Assembly: GCA_025449115.1 (NCBI GenBank)
Contig: JAHLKC010000005.1
Coordinates: 372,001-436,000, forward strand
Length of the DNA stretch: 64,000 nucleotides
Reading direction: 5' to 3'
From: Chytridium lagenaria
Taxonomy: Eukaryota > Chytridiomycota > Chytridiomycetes > Chytridiales > Chytridiaceae
The translations under genes were made by a program, and so were the position numbers. The notes under the pieces were generated by a model, which did no database searches, had not been told where the DNA came from, and saw only the letters and a program-made list of their open reading frames with translations. Shown here piece by piece: positions 1-12,105 of the stretch. How positions within the stretch are numbered: the stretch's first letter is position 1; each line of letters opens with the position of its first letter.

Positions 1-3000
1 GAATTTGTATCGTTGGGCCGCTGTGTCAATGAGTGGAGCCGTTGCTGCGTTGCTCGGGCTCGTTGCGACAATTCTAGAGTCCTCTTTTCTGCCTCGCGAT
101 CTCCGCCGTTCTCGTCACCTGGGCCGTCGTTCGACTTACTTCTTGCTTCTGTTCTTCCTCAATCTCGCACCCGGTATTTCGGTGTTCTACCTCTCGTCTC
201 GTGGGACTGTCTCCTATATCGCGGTGATTATTGGCTTGGTGTTGAGTGTCCTCACTCTCGGCATTGCGCTCTTCATCCCACCCTCTCGATTCCCATTCAA
301 GTCGCGCGAAGATTTCCAAAGATCTCATGGCGCGGCCTTTACCGCCAATTTTGCGAAACAGAAACGAGTTGAGCATTTAACAAGTGTTGGAATATGGATT
401 ATAGTGTTTGCGAGTAAACTGATCGAATCGCTGGTGTTCTTGATCATGCCACTTGGGAAGCCCATTGAGATTCTTGTGAATACTTTTAGTAAGAAGAACG
501 AGTGTAAAGGGTTTGGGATGATTTGCGTTGCGGTCAAGTGTTTTTCGGTGTTGAATCTTGTGGCTTTGGTGGTCGTGTTGTATTTCTTAGATACATACAT
601 GTGGTGGATTGGTGAGGAACTTTCGGTCAGGGCATGCAGCTAACAGAGTTTACAGTCTGGTCGACGGCTCTTGGCGTGACTCGGTCTTTGCTATCCGGTC
701 TTTCCGCGTTGACACCATGGAGAAACGCGTTCGCCCGATTACCAGAGCGCATGCTTTCCAAGATTCTGAACACACAGGCCGCGGAAAACGAGAACTTGGA
801 GAAGTCACTCTGCGGATACCTATGGAACGCTATCGTTTTATCGATGTCACTCGATCATCTCCTGTCTTTAAAGCAACTCAAGAAGTTGGCGTATTGGAAA
901 AAGGCGGGATCCTCTCCAACTCCGAACCGAGTACGTATCAAGCAGCCACGCTTCTTCTTGGATCAAGAAGATGTGACTACCAAGAATTATTATGTGCTCC
1001 CTGGAAGCGAGGCAGAACGCCGCATTAACTTTTTTGCGAAGTCCTTGTGAGTATCGTAAGCATTTTGAGAAAAGTAATAATAAATACTAGATCCATGACG
1101 TTTCCGACTCCATCGCCCATTTCGAAAATGCCCTCCTTTTCGGTGCTAACACCCCATTACAGTGAAAAGATTTTGCTAAGCCTTAGAGATATTATTAAAG
1201 AGCACGATACATCGTCTACGTTAACTTTGCTGGAGTATCTCAAAAGCTTGTATCCTCACGAGTACGTAATTCTCTTCTAAATTTCTCTAAATATCTAGAT
1301 GGGAGAACTTTTTGTTTGATACGAAGCTCGGTGCTGGGGATTTCGCTTCTGTCGGTGACATTGATGAGAAAATTAAAGTCAAGGGCTTTAAGGACATTCC
1401 ATTATCCGAGGTTGGGTTCCGCGAGCATTCCGATGCGGCAATCCTTCGAACTCGCATTTGGGCTTCTCTTCGTTCACAGACACTCTTTCGTACTGTCGCT
1501 GGGTAACATTCTTTATTGTTTTTCGAAGTCTACTCGGTACTAAAACTTCGCATGATCAGTTTTATGAATTATGCTAAAGCCATCAGTCTTCTCCATAAAG
1601 TCGAAACCTCTTCTTACCGCGCCGCGGGCACGTCCACGTTAAAGGAACATCGTGACGACGACCCCGGTATCGTCGCTCGAAAGTTCACGTTCGTCCTCGC
1701 CATGCAAAACTTCCAGAGTTTTGACCCGAAACAAGTTGCGGATACTGAAGTCCTTCTTCGTATTTTTCCGAATTTGCGCATTGGATACCTTGAAAAAGTC
1801 GGCAATGAAGGAGAGGAAACGACGTTTTATTCGGTGTTAATTGATGGAACTTGTGGAAGGATAGTGAGGGACGTCGAGTGCCGTTGTTTCGGATTAAGGT
1901 ATGGTTCGTTCTTGTCTTCTTGATTTATTAAGTGTAGTTGCCGGGAAACCCGTTCCTTGGAGATGGGAAAGCGGATAACCAGAACTTGAACATGATCTGG
2001 ACTCGAGGTGAATTTCTTCAATTGATTGATGCGAATCAGGTAATAGGGCTTTTGGTTGTAACTTGAATTAACTTGAACATTCATAGGATAACTACTTCGA
2101 AGGTTTATCTATTAGTTCTATTTAATTTCTTTTTAGTTTCAAAAACTCATACTTACATGTATGTGCTAGAAACGGTGAAGGTTAGAAGTTTGTTGGCAGA
2201 GTTTCAAGAAACGGAGGGAGGTTCACCTGTGGCTATCGTTGGAGCGCGCGAGCACATCTTTTCGGAAGGCGTTGGGGTGTTGGGTGATGTGGCTGCCGGA
2301 AAGGTCTGCTACATCTTTTTTCTCGCCTCAATTCTTGTTTTCGTTGCAGTACTTCAAAATTAAAACACAAATAGGAATATTCTTTCGGAACGATCGTCCA
2401 GCGGGTGACCGCGAAACTCGGCGGACGCCTTCAGTAAGTTTTAGTAAGCATATTATTTGACGTGTTCCCAGCTACGGACATCCTGACTTTCTCAACGCCG
2501 TCTTCATGAACACTCGCGGAGGTAAGTTTAGACACCCTAGCCTTTGATTGTAAACTTCAAAAAAGGTGTTAGCAAAGCCCAGAAGGGCCTGTGCGTCAAC
2601 GAAGACATTTTCGCCGGCATGAATGCTCTCCTCCGTGGTGGGAGGATCAAACACACTGAGTACCTTCAATGTGGGAAAGGTCGCGATTTGGGTGTTCTTT
2701 CCATCTCAAAGTTCAACGCCAAGATCGGGTCTGGGATGGGTGAACAAATTCTTTCGAGGGACCATTACTATCTTGGGACGCAGTTGCCATTGCATCGGCT
2801 TTTACTTTCTATTACGGACATCCGGTTTTATTTTTCTTTTTGGCGTGCTAATGAGTTTTTTAGGGCTTTCATTTAAACAATGTCTTTATTATGATTGCGC
2901 TTCAACTCTTTATCACCTTCCTTATGATTCTCTCCGTTTTGCATGTCGTGCTTCCGTCATGCCCCGACTCCACCGACTCCACCGTGATCCGGCGTGATTG

Positions 3001-4781
3001 TTTTGATTTCGAGGGAGTAGCATTTTGGATTAAACAAGCCGTTTTCGCTATCGTTGTAGTGTTCGAGGTTTGAAAACTCACTACCCAACCTGTCATACCT
3101 ATAATATCAAAGATCAATTTTCTCCCGTTGTTTTTGCAGCTACTCACTGAACAGGGATTCGGACCTGCGATTTTGAGGACGTTAAAGCAGCTTGTTTCGT
3201 TGAGCCCTTTGTTTGATGTTTTACGACGCAGATCTGTAAGGTGAATTTCTGTCTACTTTTCCTGACTCTTGTTTAGACTCGCATACTTTTCTGAATAATT
3301 TGAAGTATGGCCGGGCTGGATACATTTCCACGGGGAGAGGATTTGCTACCAGCAGATCGAAGTTTTTTGAGCTATATTCGGCCTTTGCAGATTCTAGCAT
3401 TTACTTGGGTAATGCGTCAGAGAGTGAAACGAGATTCTGACTTCGATGAAGGCATGAGACTATTTTTAATTCTGCTCTTTGTGACTTGTGCTGTTGATAT
3501 TCCGCATCTTGCGTTTTTCTGGATCATGGTAAGCCTATAGAAGAAACATCAGCTTATTGTTGTTCAGGTTCTTCCGCTCTCGTTAGCACCATTCTTCTTC
3601 AATCCACATCAGTTTGTGTTTTCGGAGTTTGTGCTTGACTTCCGTGAGAGCCTTGGGTGGCTGTGGAGTGAGAAGACTGCAGAGTCTTGGTTTGCGTTTA
3701 ATAAGCAGCGAAGGGCTATTTTAAGGGGGTCGAGGAGAAAAAGGAACCACGATTCCGCCCTCTCGCCATTACCAAAACCTAAGGTAAAACGGCCTTTTTT
3801 TACGGTTCTCTAATTACCGTAGATGTCGGTTCTCCTCATGCAGGAACTTGGAGGTCCACTCATTTTTGCGGTTTTTGCATTATCGAACTATGCGTTTGAT
3901 TAAGAGTTTGGGGGCTGCGATTTTTGTTGCTGGTGTTGCATTTTTACCGGTTGTGTTAAATGCGGCGTTTTTGGCTGTCGGGTTTGTAATGGCTATCTTA
4001 GCGGGAAATACATTGGGATGTTGCTTAAATCCAAGGTAAGTTTCTACTTTTGTGAGTGAAAGCTAATGTTTCCGAACCTGTTAGCGCGGTTGGCAATGTT
4101 ATCTCTTTTATTTCGCGATGCTGGGCTCTTCTTGCGATGTCTTTTGCGTACGTTTCCGTTGCGTTGTTGAACCGAAATTCTCCACAACCTGTTACTAGAA
4201 CCATGCTTGCGTTGATTGCGTTTTGTGCGGTGGAGCAAGTTTTAGTGACGCTCATTACTCTCTGTCTTCCGCGAGAGCCTATGAATCATAAAGCTGGAGG
4301 CGCATGGTGGGGCGGGCGATGGTTCAATGCAGGACTTGGGTGGAGAGTCCTAACGCAGCCGCTTAGAGAATGGGTTTGTAAAATAACGGAGATGACGACG
4401 TTCGCGGGTGATTTTATTGTTGTCTTGGTTTTCATACTATAGTGAGTATCTTTCTTTTTTCGTCTTATTGACGTCCAAAAGCTCCTACCCATCGCGTGTA
4501 TACCATTCATCGATACGCTCCATACGTCCATGCTTCTCTGGACGAACCCCTTTTCCGCTCGTAACAAAAAGCGACTTGCGTTCCGCTCCGTGATTATGTC
4601 GGTAAAGTTGAGACGTGTGAGAAGGTTCAGGATCTTTGCGTACACGTTTGGTTTAATGTTTTTTGTATTGTTGATGGGGATTGTGAGTGTGGCGCCGCTT
4701 GTTTTGCCTTTGCAGAGTGTTGCGAAGATGGTGGGAGGGTTGGTGGACAGGTTTATTGGAGGAATGGTGAAGATTCAGTGA
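1..4781 (+). CDS. FKS1: 1,3-beta-glucan synthase catalytic subunit (5' partial)
   Basis: Plasma-membrane GT48 enzyme that polymerises UDP-glucose into cell-wall beta-1,3-glucan. The window opens inside the gene: the frame is open from the first bases and the N-terminal part lies upstream. Landmarks in order are membrane segments (5-611) ending LDTYMWW, then [14 protein letters not shown] (about 710-750), [16 protein letters not shown] (about 1143-1190), [10 protein letters not shown] (about 1473-1503), [21 protein letters not shown] (about 2224-2268), [19 protein letters not shown] (about 2568-2625), [16 protein letters not shown], and a C-terminal multi-pass membrane block with stop at 4779-4781. 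These are hallmark FKS motifs. At least ten short GT-AG introns are needed. Two I could fix exactly are 612-655, which restores WWIVWSTALG, and 1047-1090, which restores FAKSLSM. A 16-base microexon is inferred at 2087-2102. I saw no disabling frame break in this gene. Confidence 0.96.
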
Positions 4782-5260
4782 TGTTGTTGTGTTGTTTTTT
4801 GCAGAAATGTATCAGTAAAGATTAAGTTTACTTACTTTTCGTTTATTATAATTTTTTGCCATCGCGTTCGAAAAACTTATAAATTATAGAAATCTTGGGA
4901 AAAAGAAACGCCAGTGGGTCGCTTATATGAGTCTAAAGATTAAACTCATGAACAAAAAAAAAGGAACGACGGGGAAAAAAAAAAAACACTATTCGATAAA
5001 TATCTAAAGGCAATTATATCATATCTTTCACTAAGCAATAGTCATCGATAAAGTTAGCGTATCACTGGCAATAATACGGGAAAAATCAATTGAAGCCGAA
5101 CATTAAGCATCAGAATAGAATTGCGAAAAAAGTTTGACAGAGAGGGATCAGGCACAAAAAAGGAAAGGATGATGGTAAGGGCTTTATAAAAAATATCAAG
5201 AATTATTCTCACGTATTAAAGTAAAGGGTAGGGTGAGGTATGTCGGCAGCTTAGGTTACT
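4782..5260. other. Intergenic, convergent 3' regions
   Basis: AT-rich spacer between the convergent FKS1 and GDSL genes, with several A-runs (for example around 4955-4987). It presumably holds both 3' UTRs. I see no gene, RNA or repeat in it. Confidence 0.6.
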
Positions 5261-6395
5261 CTAACTATTGGCAAAACCCCACCAGGCATCAATAAAATCG
5301 CCAGCATCCTTTTGCAATGACACGATGGGAGGCCGCCGACGGGTGAATACCATCGTAGATAATGTAACTTTTCGGGGTCCGCGCAGACCGGTCGCATTGC
5401 CCTCCGGCTTCACCCCTGAGTAACAATCAAAGCAGCATTTCTCATTCGTTCCGTACTTCAATCCATAAAAGAATGGCGCCAGCGTAATCTTGATGAACGT
5501 AAGTGGGAGTTGGAAAGCCCAAACTTGATATCGAGGTTCTTGACTTGGAATTTGGCAGCTTGGAACTGGAGTTCAAGACCGTATGCAATATCAAAACCAG
5601 TTTGAGGTGGCGGAACGACGGACATAATGTTTTTGGCTCCAGCAGCGGCCAATTGAACCCATTGCTCATATTGAGCTTTAGCATAAAAGGAGCCGCTGCG
5701 GTTGAAGCCTGCTAGTTCGTCATTAAAGCGATCATTTCCTCCGGCCCAGATGGCGTAGAGAATGTTGTCTTTAGGAACGGATTCTTTCTTGTCAAGGTAT
5801 TCGTTAATTTGGGTGTCGATGCCGGGAACAAAGATGGTAGAACCGTCCCTTCTGAGTGGCTGGAAAAAATAGTATACATAGGTCATTGATATATATACGT
5901 GAAATATGGTAATGTTAAAGGAAAGTAATGAATTAAAGATCGAAGAAGTCGCCTACGGCACACTAATATTCATTGTGTATTCTCACCTCACTAAACTTTC
6001 CACCGAGAAAACCTCGAAGAAGTTTATCGGAGGTAGTGGCGCCTCCGCACGCATAACTATCCAGGGCGACCTTTCTATCCTTTGCTAAAACTTCAATCCA
6101 CACGGGCCCATCAGAGAACCTGCCCTGCCAGAATGCATTTCCTGGAATGGGGGGACCATTGTTCTTGGTCAAGTTGAAGGCTCTGCCGACATCACTGACA
6201 GAGTCGCCAAACATTACGATCTTCTTAATGTTGTTTTCTGTGTGCACGTGGTGAGTATGATGGTTTAAACGTGTTCAAATTGTAGGTAATGAAACAATCA
6301 CCAGAGATGAATGGATACTTACTTGCAAGGAAGAATGCATCGGTGCTTGATGCGACGATCACGGCTAATAAAATGATGGCGTTGAAGAGGTGCAT
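5261..6395 (-). CDS. Secreted GDSL-type lipase/esterase
   Basis: SGNH/GDSL hydrolase, a serine esterase probably acting outside the cell. The start at 6395 gives MHLFNAIILLAVIVASSTDA, a clear signal peptide. An intron at 6238-6322 then joins to KKIVMFGDSVSDVG (block I with the nucleophile Ser). A second intron at about 5860-5986 leads to a third exon with AIWAGGNDRFND (block III). The last block, YDGIHPSAASHRVIA with the catalytic Asp and His, is readable at about 5310-5360. It lies in a different frame from the flanking KYGTNEKCCFDCYSG and KDAGDFIDAWWGFANS segments, so there are at least two unresolved frame changes between about 5290 and 5540. These could be consensus indels, an intron I cannot place, or real decay. 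Family assignment is firm; the exact C-terminus is not. Confidence 0.85.
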
Positions 6396-7365
6396 GATGA
6401 CGGATTAAACGTCTGTATACGTTGAACGGAGATTTACAATATTGGATGGGACGAGCTTTTTTTCCCGCATGTAAAACGCTTAAAAAGCAAACGGCGCCAG
6501 CACAAGAGCACAGGTGAGGTTTGTGTCGTCGGCAGAGCCATGACACAAGCCGTCACACTCCATCCTTGGAGATAATAAGGTTTTGAGTCACCTCAGATTC
6601 TTTGTGCTTTGTGCACACAACCTCACCATCGTGGAAAGGTGGCGTGGCCGTTGACAATGACGTCTATTACGGTCTACCTCTTTGTACACTAGGAGTTTAT
6701 GTGACGTTGATCCACGGTTGGACAACTTGGAATCCAACCTGCAGTTGAATATTGCGTGTGAACTATGGAGTGACATCTATGGCAACTCCCCTTAACCTAG
6801 ACCATTATAAGCATAGTGATCCATACCCTTATATCAACTTAACCATAGTTCTCCCGTCTATGCCGCGTCGTCTTGCTACGATACCTGATTATTGATAGAA
6901 ATATCGGCGAACGCCCCAATTCATACTTTCATAGCGACGACCTCGGCATTATTACTATAGCTTGTCAACAACAGCTTGTAAAATTGAAGCTATTCTTTCG
7001 TAGAATATTGTAGTATGCATTGGACAATAATTACCCGATCATGCAACACTTTTACCGTTTTAAAAGAGAGCACATTTAAATGCTGGTCTTGGTTCATTTT
7101 CGAAAGTGATTTTCCAAGATTCCCGGTGCGAACTCTAAATATTAAGGCAGCGCGCCCATGGTGCTCCGCTATTTTAACTCAACGTTTGAAAATGGCCCTC
7201 ACACGTCTTTAAAAACGGTCCCGACACGTCTCATGGAATAGCGCAGCGGCCAAGGCTCGAGATTAAGCTAATACGTCCAGATGTCCCAATGATGAAGGCG
7301 GAAATATAAATATGTATTTACAAAGTCGTGGCGCAGCAAAACCGTCGATGCAATTAAATGTTGGT
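6396..7365. other. Intergenic region without recognisable gene
   Basis: About 970 bases between the start of the GDSL gene and the 3' end of family copy C1. The part next to 6395 should hold the GDSL promoter. Only short open frames of 60-75 codons occur, none resembling a known protein. I saw no repeat or RNA gene. Confidence 0.5.
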
Positions 7366-8025
7366 CTAAGCGATCTTCCATGCTTGTTTTTGATATTCTT
7401 CCGTACTCATATACATAAAGTCATTCTTCACATCTTCCAGCAATTGCGCTCTCCTCATCTGCTCTGACTCAACAAACTTCACGCTCTTCTTTCGCACGCA
7501 ATCCAGCTTTAAATGTTCTGTCGACGGCGACGTTCCCTCAGACCCCACAAAAGTTCCCACCGAAAGGTTCTGAGCGTGGTCAGGATAGGGCACTTGAAGG
7601 TAAACAGGGCGACGAAGGCCATTTTTGACGGCAGGTGATTGAACCGTAATATTGAAATTGGAGTCTTGAGTCAGTGTCAACGTGGTGCTCGATGGGCGTT
7701 GAGATCCCATCGCATGAATTGTAGATGAACGTCTAACGCCACCACCCGCGTTTTGGTTCATTAGGGAACTGGGGAAATCTTCCGTCTGCGAGTAAAGAAA
7801 GTCAAATGTTCCCAATGCAGATATATCATCCACTTCAATGGTGGCTGGTGGCACCATTGTTGCATTAACACCTTTGTCCAGAGTCACAGTGCCTTGATCT
7901 TTTTTTCCCGCGACGGCATCTTCCGACACTTTGCTACGGCGGCGGAACACATTCTTTAGATATAACGCGAGACGGTCCACAGGTGAAAGTGCCTTTGGTC
8001 TAAACTCATCCGTCATTAAATTCAA
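7366..8025 (-). CDS. Lineage-specific DFxYM-motif family protein, copy C1
   Basis: Intact 219-residue protein that I do not recognise from any described family. It shares three blocks with four other genes in this window. Residues 17-32 form a basic segment (DRLALYLKNVFRRRSK). An internal motif A, FDFLYSQTEDF, lies at residues 74-84. A C-terminal motif B, NDFMYMSTEEYQKQ, lies at about 200-213, nine residues before the natural end. The rest is Ser/Thr-rich and looks disordered. Start may be 8025 or the second Met at 8016, which matches the MTEKP/MAEKP starts of C5 and C3 better. There is no signal peptide, membrane segment or cysteine pattern. It is the only copy on the minus strand and the only one uninterrupted in frame. 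Function unknown; the two aromatic-Met-acidic motifs suggest a docking or binding peptide, which is inference. Confidence 0.8.
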   Translation of the reverse strand: MNLMTDEFRPKALSPVDRLALYLKNVFRRRSKVSEDAVAGKKDQGTVTLDKGVNATMVPPATIEVDDISALGTFDFLYSQTEDFPSSLMNQNAGGGVRRSSTIHAMGSQRPSSTTLTLTQDSNFNITVQSPAVKNGLRRPVYLQVPYPDHAQNLSVGTFVGSEGTSPSTEHLKLDCVRKKSVKFVESEQMRRAQLLEDVKNDFMYMSTEEYQKQAWKIA

Positions 8026-8593
8026 CTTGAGGTGAGGTAAAGAGGGATCGATTTGAGAAGCAAGTACAGTCTAGTGACCTTCATCCAATTTAAAAGCGTA
8101 TCAAAAGCTATGTACCAAACGCTACAAACTTATTGCAGGTATGATAGTGCTTTGTCGGGATGGTCAATCCCTGGTCCATTCTCTTTTTTTCATACTATAT
8201 CGGTAAAGACCAAGGGGCTTGTAAGATCGTGAAGGAGCATCCCAAACCCAAATCTATACCGAGGCAGTCTGTAAATCCATAGCTATTCGCTTGGAGAACA
8301 ATGCTCACCGGTAAAGCACACCTGCACCAGATAACCATAGCACTACTACCAGCCAGTCAATGCGGTAGGTGAGATATCTAAGCCATCGCAACGAAACGCC
8401 GCCTGTACGGACTCACGACGCCGGACACACCATCGCAACACGCACCAGAGATGTCCCCTTATATAATGAAAATTTTTGTTTGATTTGAATTTAAGCAAGC
8501 TCAACCCTCCTTCCCCTTCAACCATCACCCAAACCCTCACTCCAACTCTTACCATCACCTCTTAAGCCCATCCATCCCTACCACGCAACCACA
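8026..8593. promoter_or_regulatory. Divergent intergenic region C1 / ATG18
   Basis: Shared 5' region of copy C1 (minus) and ATG18 (plus), about 570 bases. The stretch just before the ATG18 start (about 8495-8590) is rich in C, CA and CCT, as often seen in fungal promoters. I found no specific binding site I would name. Confidence 0.4.
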
Positions 8594-10193
8594 ATGAATA
8601 TCGTAGGCTCAGGCCGTCATTCTTCTAGCAATGCCGAAGGTCTCCTTTTCGTCAACTTCAACCAAGATGCCTCCTGCATTTCAGTTGGTTCCCGCCTTGG
8701 ATACCGCATTTACAACGTCGACCCTTTTGGAAAATGCTACGGAAAACTAGATGGAGGCATTGGAGTCGTTGAGATGTTGTTTTGTACTTCACTTGTGGCG
8801 CTTGTGGGTGCTGGAGAACAGCCTGCGTTTTCGCCAAGGAGGCTGCAGATAACCAACACAAAGGTTCGTTCACATAAGGCCTGGACCTGTAGTTTCTATG
8901 TATTATGAAGTAGTACTTTATTTAGGTTTTTTCTATGAAATTGTTTACTTACAGAATTATAGCGCCAATCTACCATCTGCGAGTTAACCTTTGTCACCGC
9001 CATCCTCGCCGTTAAGCTGAACCGCAAGCGTCTCATCGTGGTTTTAGAAGAACACATCTACATTTACGACATCTCCAACATGAAGCTTCTTCACACCATC
9101 GACACAAGCCCGAACCCTAATGGTATTCTGTGTGTTTTGGAAACAATCTAATCTTTATGCAGCCATCGTCACTCTCTCCCCGTCATCCGAAAACTGCTTC
9201 CTTGCATACCCTCCGAATACTTCTGGCGCATCAGGAGAACTATTGCTGTTCGATGCTATCAATCTGCAGGCCGTGAATATTATTTCGGCTCATAAAAGTC
9301 CATTGAGTTTCGTCAGTTTTAGCTTTGATGGCACAATGGTCGCCACAGCCAGTGACAAGGTAAGCCTTAATTAATTATTTTCCATATATCTAATCACTTA
9401 CTAAAAGGGCACCGTCATTCGCGTCTTCTCCGTTCCGCAAGGCCAAAAGCTCTTCCAATTTAGAAGAGGAACCTACGCAGCCCGCATCTATTCTATCTCG
9501 TTTGATCTTTCAAACACGTACCTGGCTGTATCAAGTGATACTGATACTGTACATATTTATCGGCTTCAGAACGAGAAGGAGAAAGCGTCGGCGAATGGAT
9601 CTAGCATTGCAGATCGGAGGCCGTCGACGAGTAGTACTGGATCGACGGGTGAAAAGTCAAGACTTGCTAGTGTGTATGATACCCTGTAAGTATATTCTCA
9701 TGTTCAGTCATCTCTTTACATCATTTATGTGACGACTATACATGCATTGAAACTTACACTATGTTCATAGTCGTTCTCCCATCGCATCTGCAACTGCCGC
9801 CGTAGGCTCCTACCTTCTTCCCGACATGATCACTGAGATCTGGAACCCCAACGCGACTTTGCATTCGCCAAACTTCCTCCGAATCTTAAAGGCGTCCAAA
9901 ATATTTGTTCCCTGGGCGGTTCTTTCGGCGGTTCTTTCTCCACCTCCTCATCTGCAGCCATCACCACCCCCTCCCCCAATTTCGCACCCAACGGCGGGAT
10001 GTTTGCCCAGCAAGGAACGTCAAGCTCAACAGCACGGGCGGATTCGGTGATGGTTGTGACCGCTTCTGGAGTATTTTATCAGTTTGCTATTGATCATGCG
10101 GCTGGCGGGGAGTGTTTACTGCAGAAGGAGTTTTCGATTTTGGAGTTGGATGAGACAGAGGTTTCGGAGGCTATGAGGACGGATAGGAAGTGA
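8594..10193 (+). CDS. ATG18: Autophagy PROPPIN WD40 protein Atg18-like
   Basis: WD40 beta-propeller that binds PI3P and PI(3,5)P2 and works with Atg2 in autophagosome formation at membranes and the vacuole. The N-terminus reads [20 protein letters not shown]. The diagnostic FRRG phosphoinositide-binding loop lies at 9459-9470 in [18 protein letters not shown]. Exons are joined by short GT-AG introns, for example after ITNTK at about 8862, after SPNPN at about 9120, after TASDK at about 9360 and after VYDTL at about 9687. In the sixth-blade region the expected [15 protein letters not shown] is split between two frames at about 9846-9858, which implies one missing base. After that the frame runs to MRTDRK and a stop at about 10191. 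The long Ser/Thr-rich loop before the break is usual for the family. It sits inside the C1-C5 family region but is not part of that family. Confidence 0.9.
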
Positions 10194-11050
10194 TGATGTG
10201 GGTTAATTATTCTCTTTTGGGAGGGAAGTGTATTTCTTGATGGGATAGATGACCTTTTTTGACGGCCATTTTTATTTTTTGTTGTTATATGTTCCACCTC
10301 TTTTTCCTTTTTGGTTGAGGTTATATCTACCGTTTTATTTTTCTCCTGCATTACCACTTTTTTTTATTTCCCTTTACACCTCTATGGTATATTACCAAGT
10401 CATATGGGTAAATGCTTTGCTGCACCTCTTATTGCTTGCCATGACGTTGATTCCATAGAGGGTGTCTAGTTTGTTCTTTCTCTGTAATTGTTGCAAGTAT
10501 ATACATAAATAATACTATTAGGCTGATACCAAAGGGATGTTGTCCATCGCACCCATCCAAGTACGCATCGCTCCATCCAGTTAGCCATCCAACCATCTAA
10601 ACATTTCTTTAAATAAACTAACCTTCCATTCCATCGTTCAATGGTTTCGCAATCCATCCGATGCCAGTCACGCGGACCTTCATGGTGCATCTAGCTGTCA
10701 AGATCAAAAAAAACTTTACGACCAGGACGCTGGCTCACTGTCAGAATCGAGCTCAGCTGTTGGTGACGATACAGACGGTGAAGGTTAACACCTAATGACC
10801 TAATTTTATGAAGCAAGCTCCTCGGGATCGGTCCAATCTTCTTTTTGACTTCCATTATTATGCTCCTTACGATCGGTATCACGGAGCCAATCTTCTTCCC
10901 AGAGCATTGTTGCAACTTCCCACAATCTGCTCCTCAAAAAAGTCCGCGAAATGAACCAACATGGCCATGTTGAATAAACCCAGTGGAATACTGGAACCTT
11001 CCATAATAACCTCGTCATCTTGCATCTAGCTAAACATCATTCGAGACCAC
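10194..11050. other. Intergenic region
   Basis: About 860 bases between the ATG18 stop and family copy C2. It begins T-rich (10230-10460), then carries a run of imperfect CCATCCA-like words at about 10545-10640. I see no supportable gene; short minus-strand frames at 10466-11018 show no recognisable domain. Confidence 0.5.
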
Positions 11051-12105
11051 CATGGGGGATGGAAATCCAATAAACACACCTCTTGATCGCATCTTTTCAA
11101 AGGTGAAAGGAACATTCAGGAGGAAAAGTAAGCAGCTAGAGGTGCCACCGTCACCTACTGCAGTTTCCGCGCAAGCTGACTCCGAAGCAGCTGCACATGC
11201 ATACGCCTCTGCAGAAAAACTCTCTTAGCTGCTGCCACAACACTAGTACCCAGTCGCCAGTGAGAACATAGAGCAGCTTCGACCTATCGGAATCTGAGTC
11301 AGGACGCACGGATCAGAATCAACGAAGTTTGACTAAGGCTAGACCAAGCTCTGTCGTAGTCCAGGGCAATGCTTCAGATTATGAGAAATACGACTTCCTC
11401 TACATGCAATCGTCAGAATACCTTTCCTCATCACATGATGTCGCTAAGATGGAGTCGACCAAGGATATTTAGGCGCACGCTCACTGCGTCACCTCTAAAG
11501 TCGAAGGCTATGTTGAAGAGTCATAACAATACGGACATGCGTTCTTCAGCAAATATTCAACGCTTGGACGACTCGAAGCCACAACTATTTGACGACGCTG
11601 CTGAGCCATCAGCATCAGTCGCCAAGCTTCATCTCAAAAAAAACGGTACCAAAAGTCGGAGGTGTTCGACCATCGGAGTTGAACGTCTCCAAGATGGTTC
11701 CACCAACCGAAGCAGTCAATGCTCTTGTCAGAGATCAAGTGCACATCAACAGGAGGCATACGTCTTCCGGGGACTTTACCGTTAATGCCCAAAGTCGAGT
11801 CGAAGTGAAGCTAAGATCGAGCCACCTCACCCAAACGAGTGGCCCATCCAGCTCGGCTATTCACCAACCATCATCAACGCACCTTTTCGAAAAGCCAGGT
11901 CAAAGCACGGGGCATCTCAATGTCCAATATGATTTTGGAGCAGAGGGATAGATCACTTGGACGTTCCCCTTTCTCACACAACGGCATACCAGATGATGTG
12001 ATGAAAACGCTAAAGGATGATTTCTTGTACATGAGCTCGGAGGAGTATTTGAGAGGAAGCTCAGACAAAATAGGTCGAGCCACTTCTACAAAAGTTCATG
12101 TTTGA
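11051..12105 (+). CDS. DFxYM-motif family protein, copy C2 (frame-broken)
   Basis: Second member of the family. ATG at 11051 opens MGDGNPINTPLDRIFSKVKG followed by TFRRKSKQ, the same basic N-terminal block as C1. The reading then changes frame several times. Motif A, KYDFLYMQSSEYLSSSHDVA, lies around 11389-11448. The helix PPTEAVNAL lies at about 11700-11726, followed by SSGDF, as in C3. Motif B, LKDDFLYMSSEEYLRG, lies around 12010-12058. The order and spacing match C4 and C5. At least four frame changes are needed, one beside the A-run at 11636-11643, and there are stops at about 11226 and 11470. This is the most disrupted copy, so it is either a decaying gene or the copy hit hardest by consensus indels. 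Function unknown. Confidence 0.65.
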
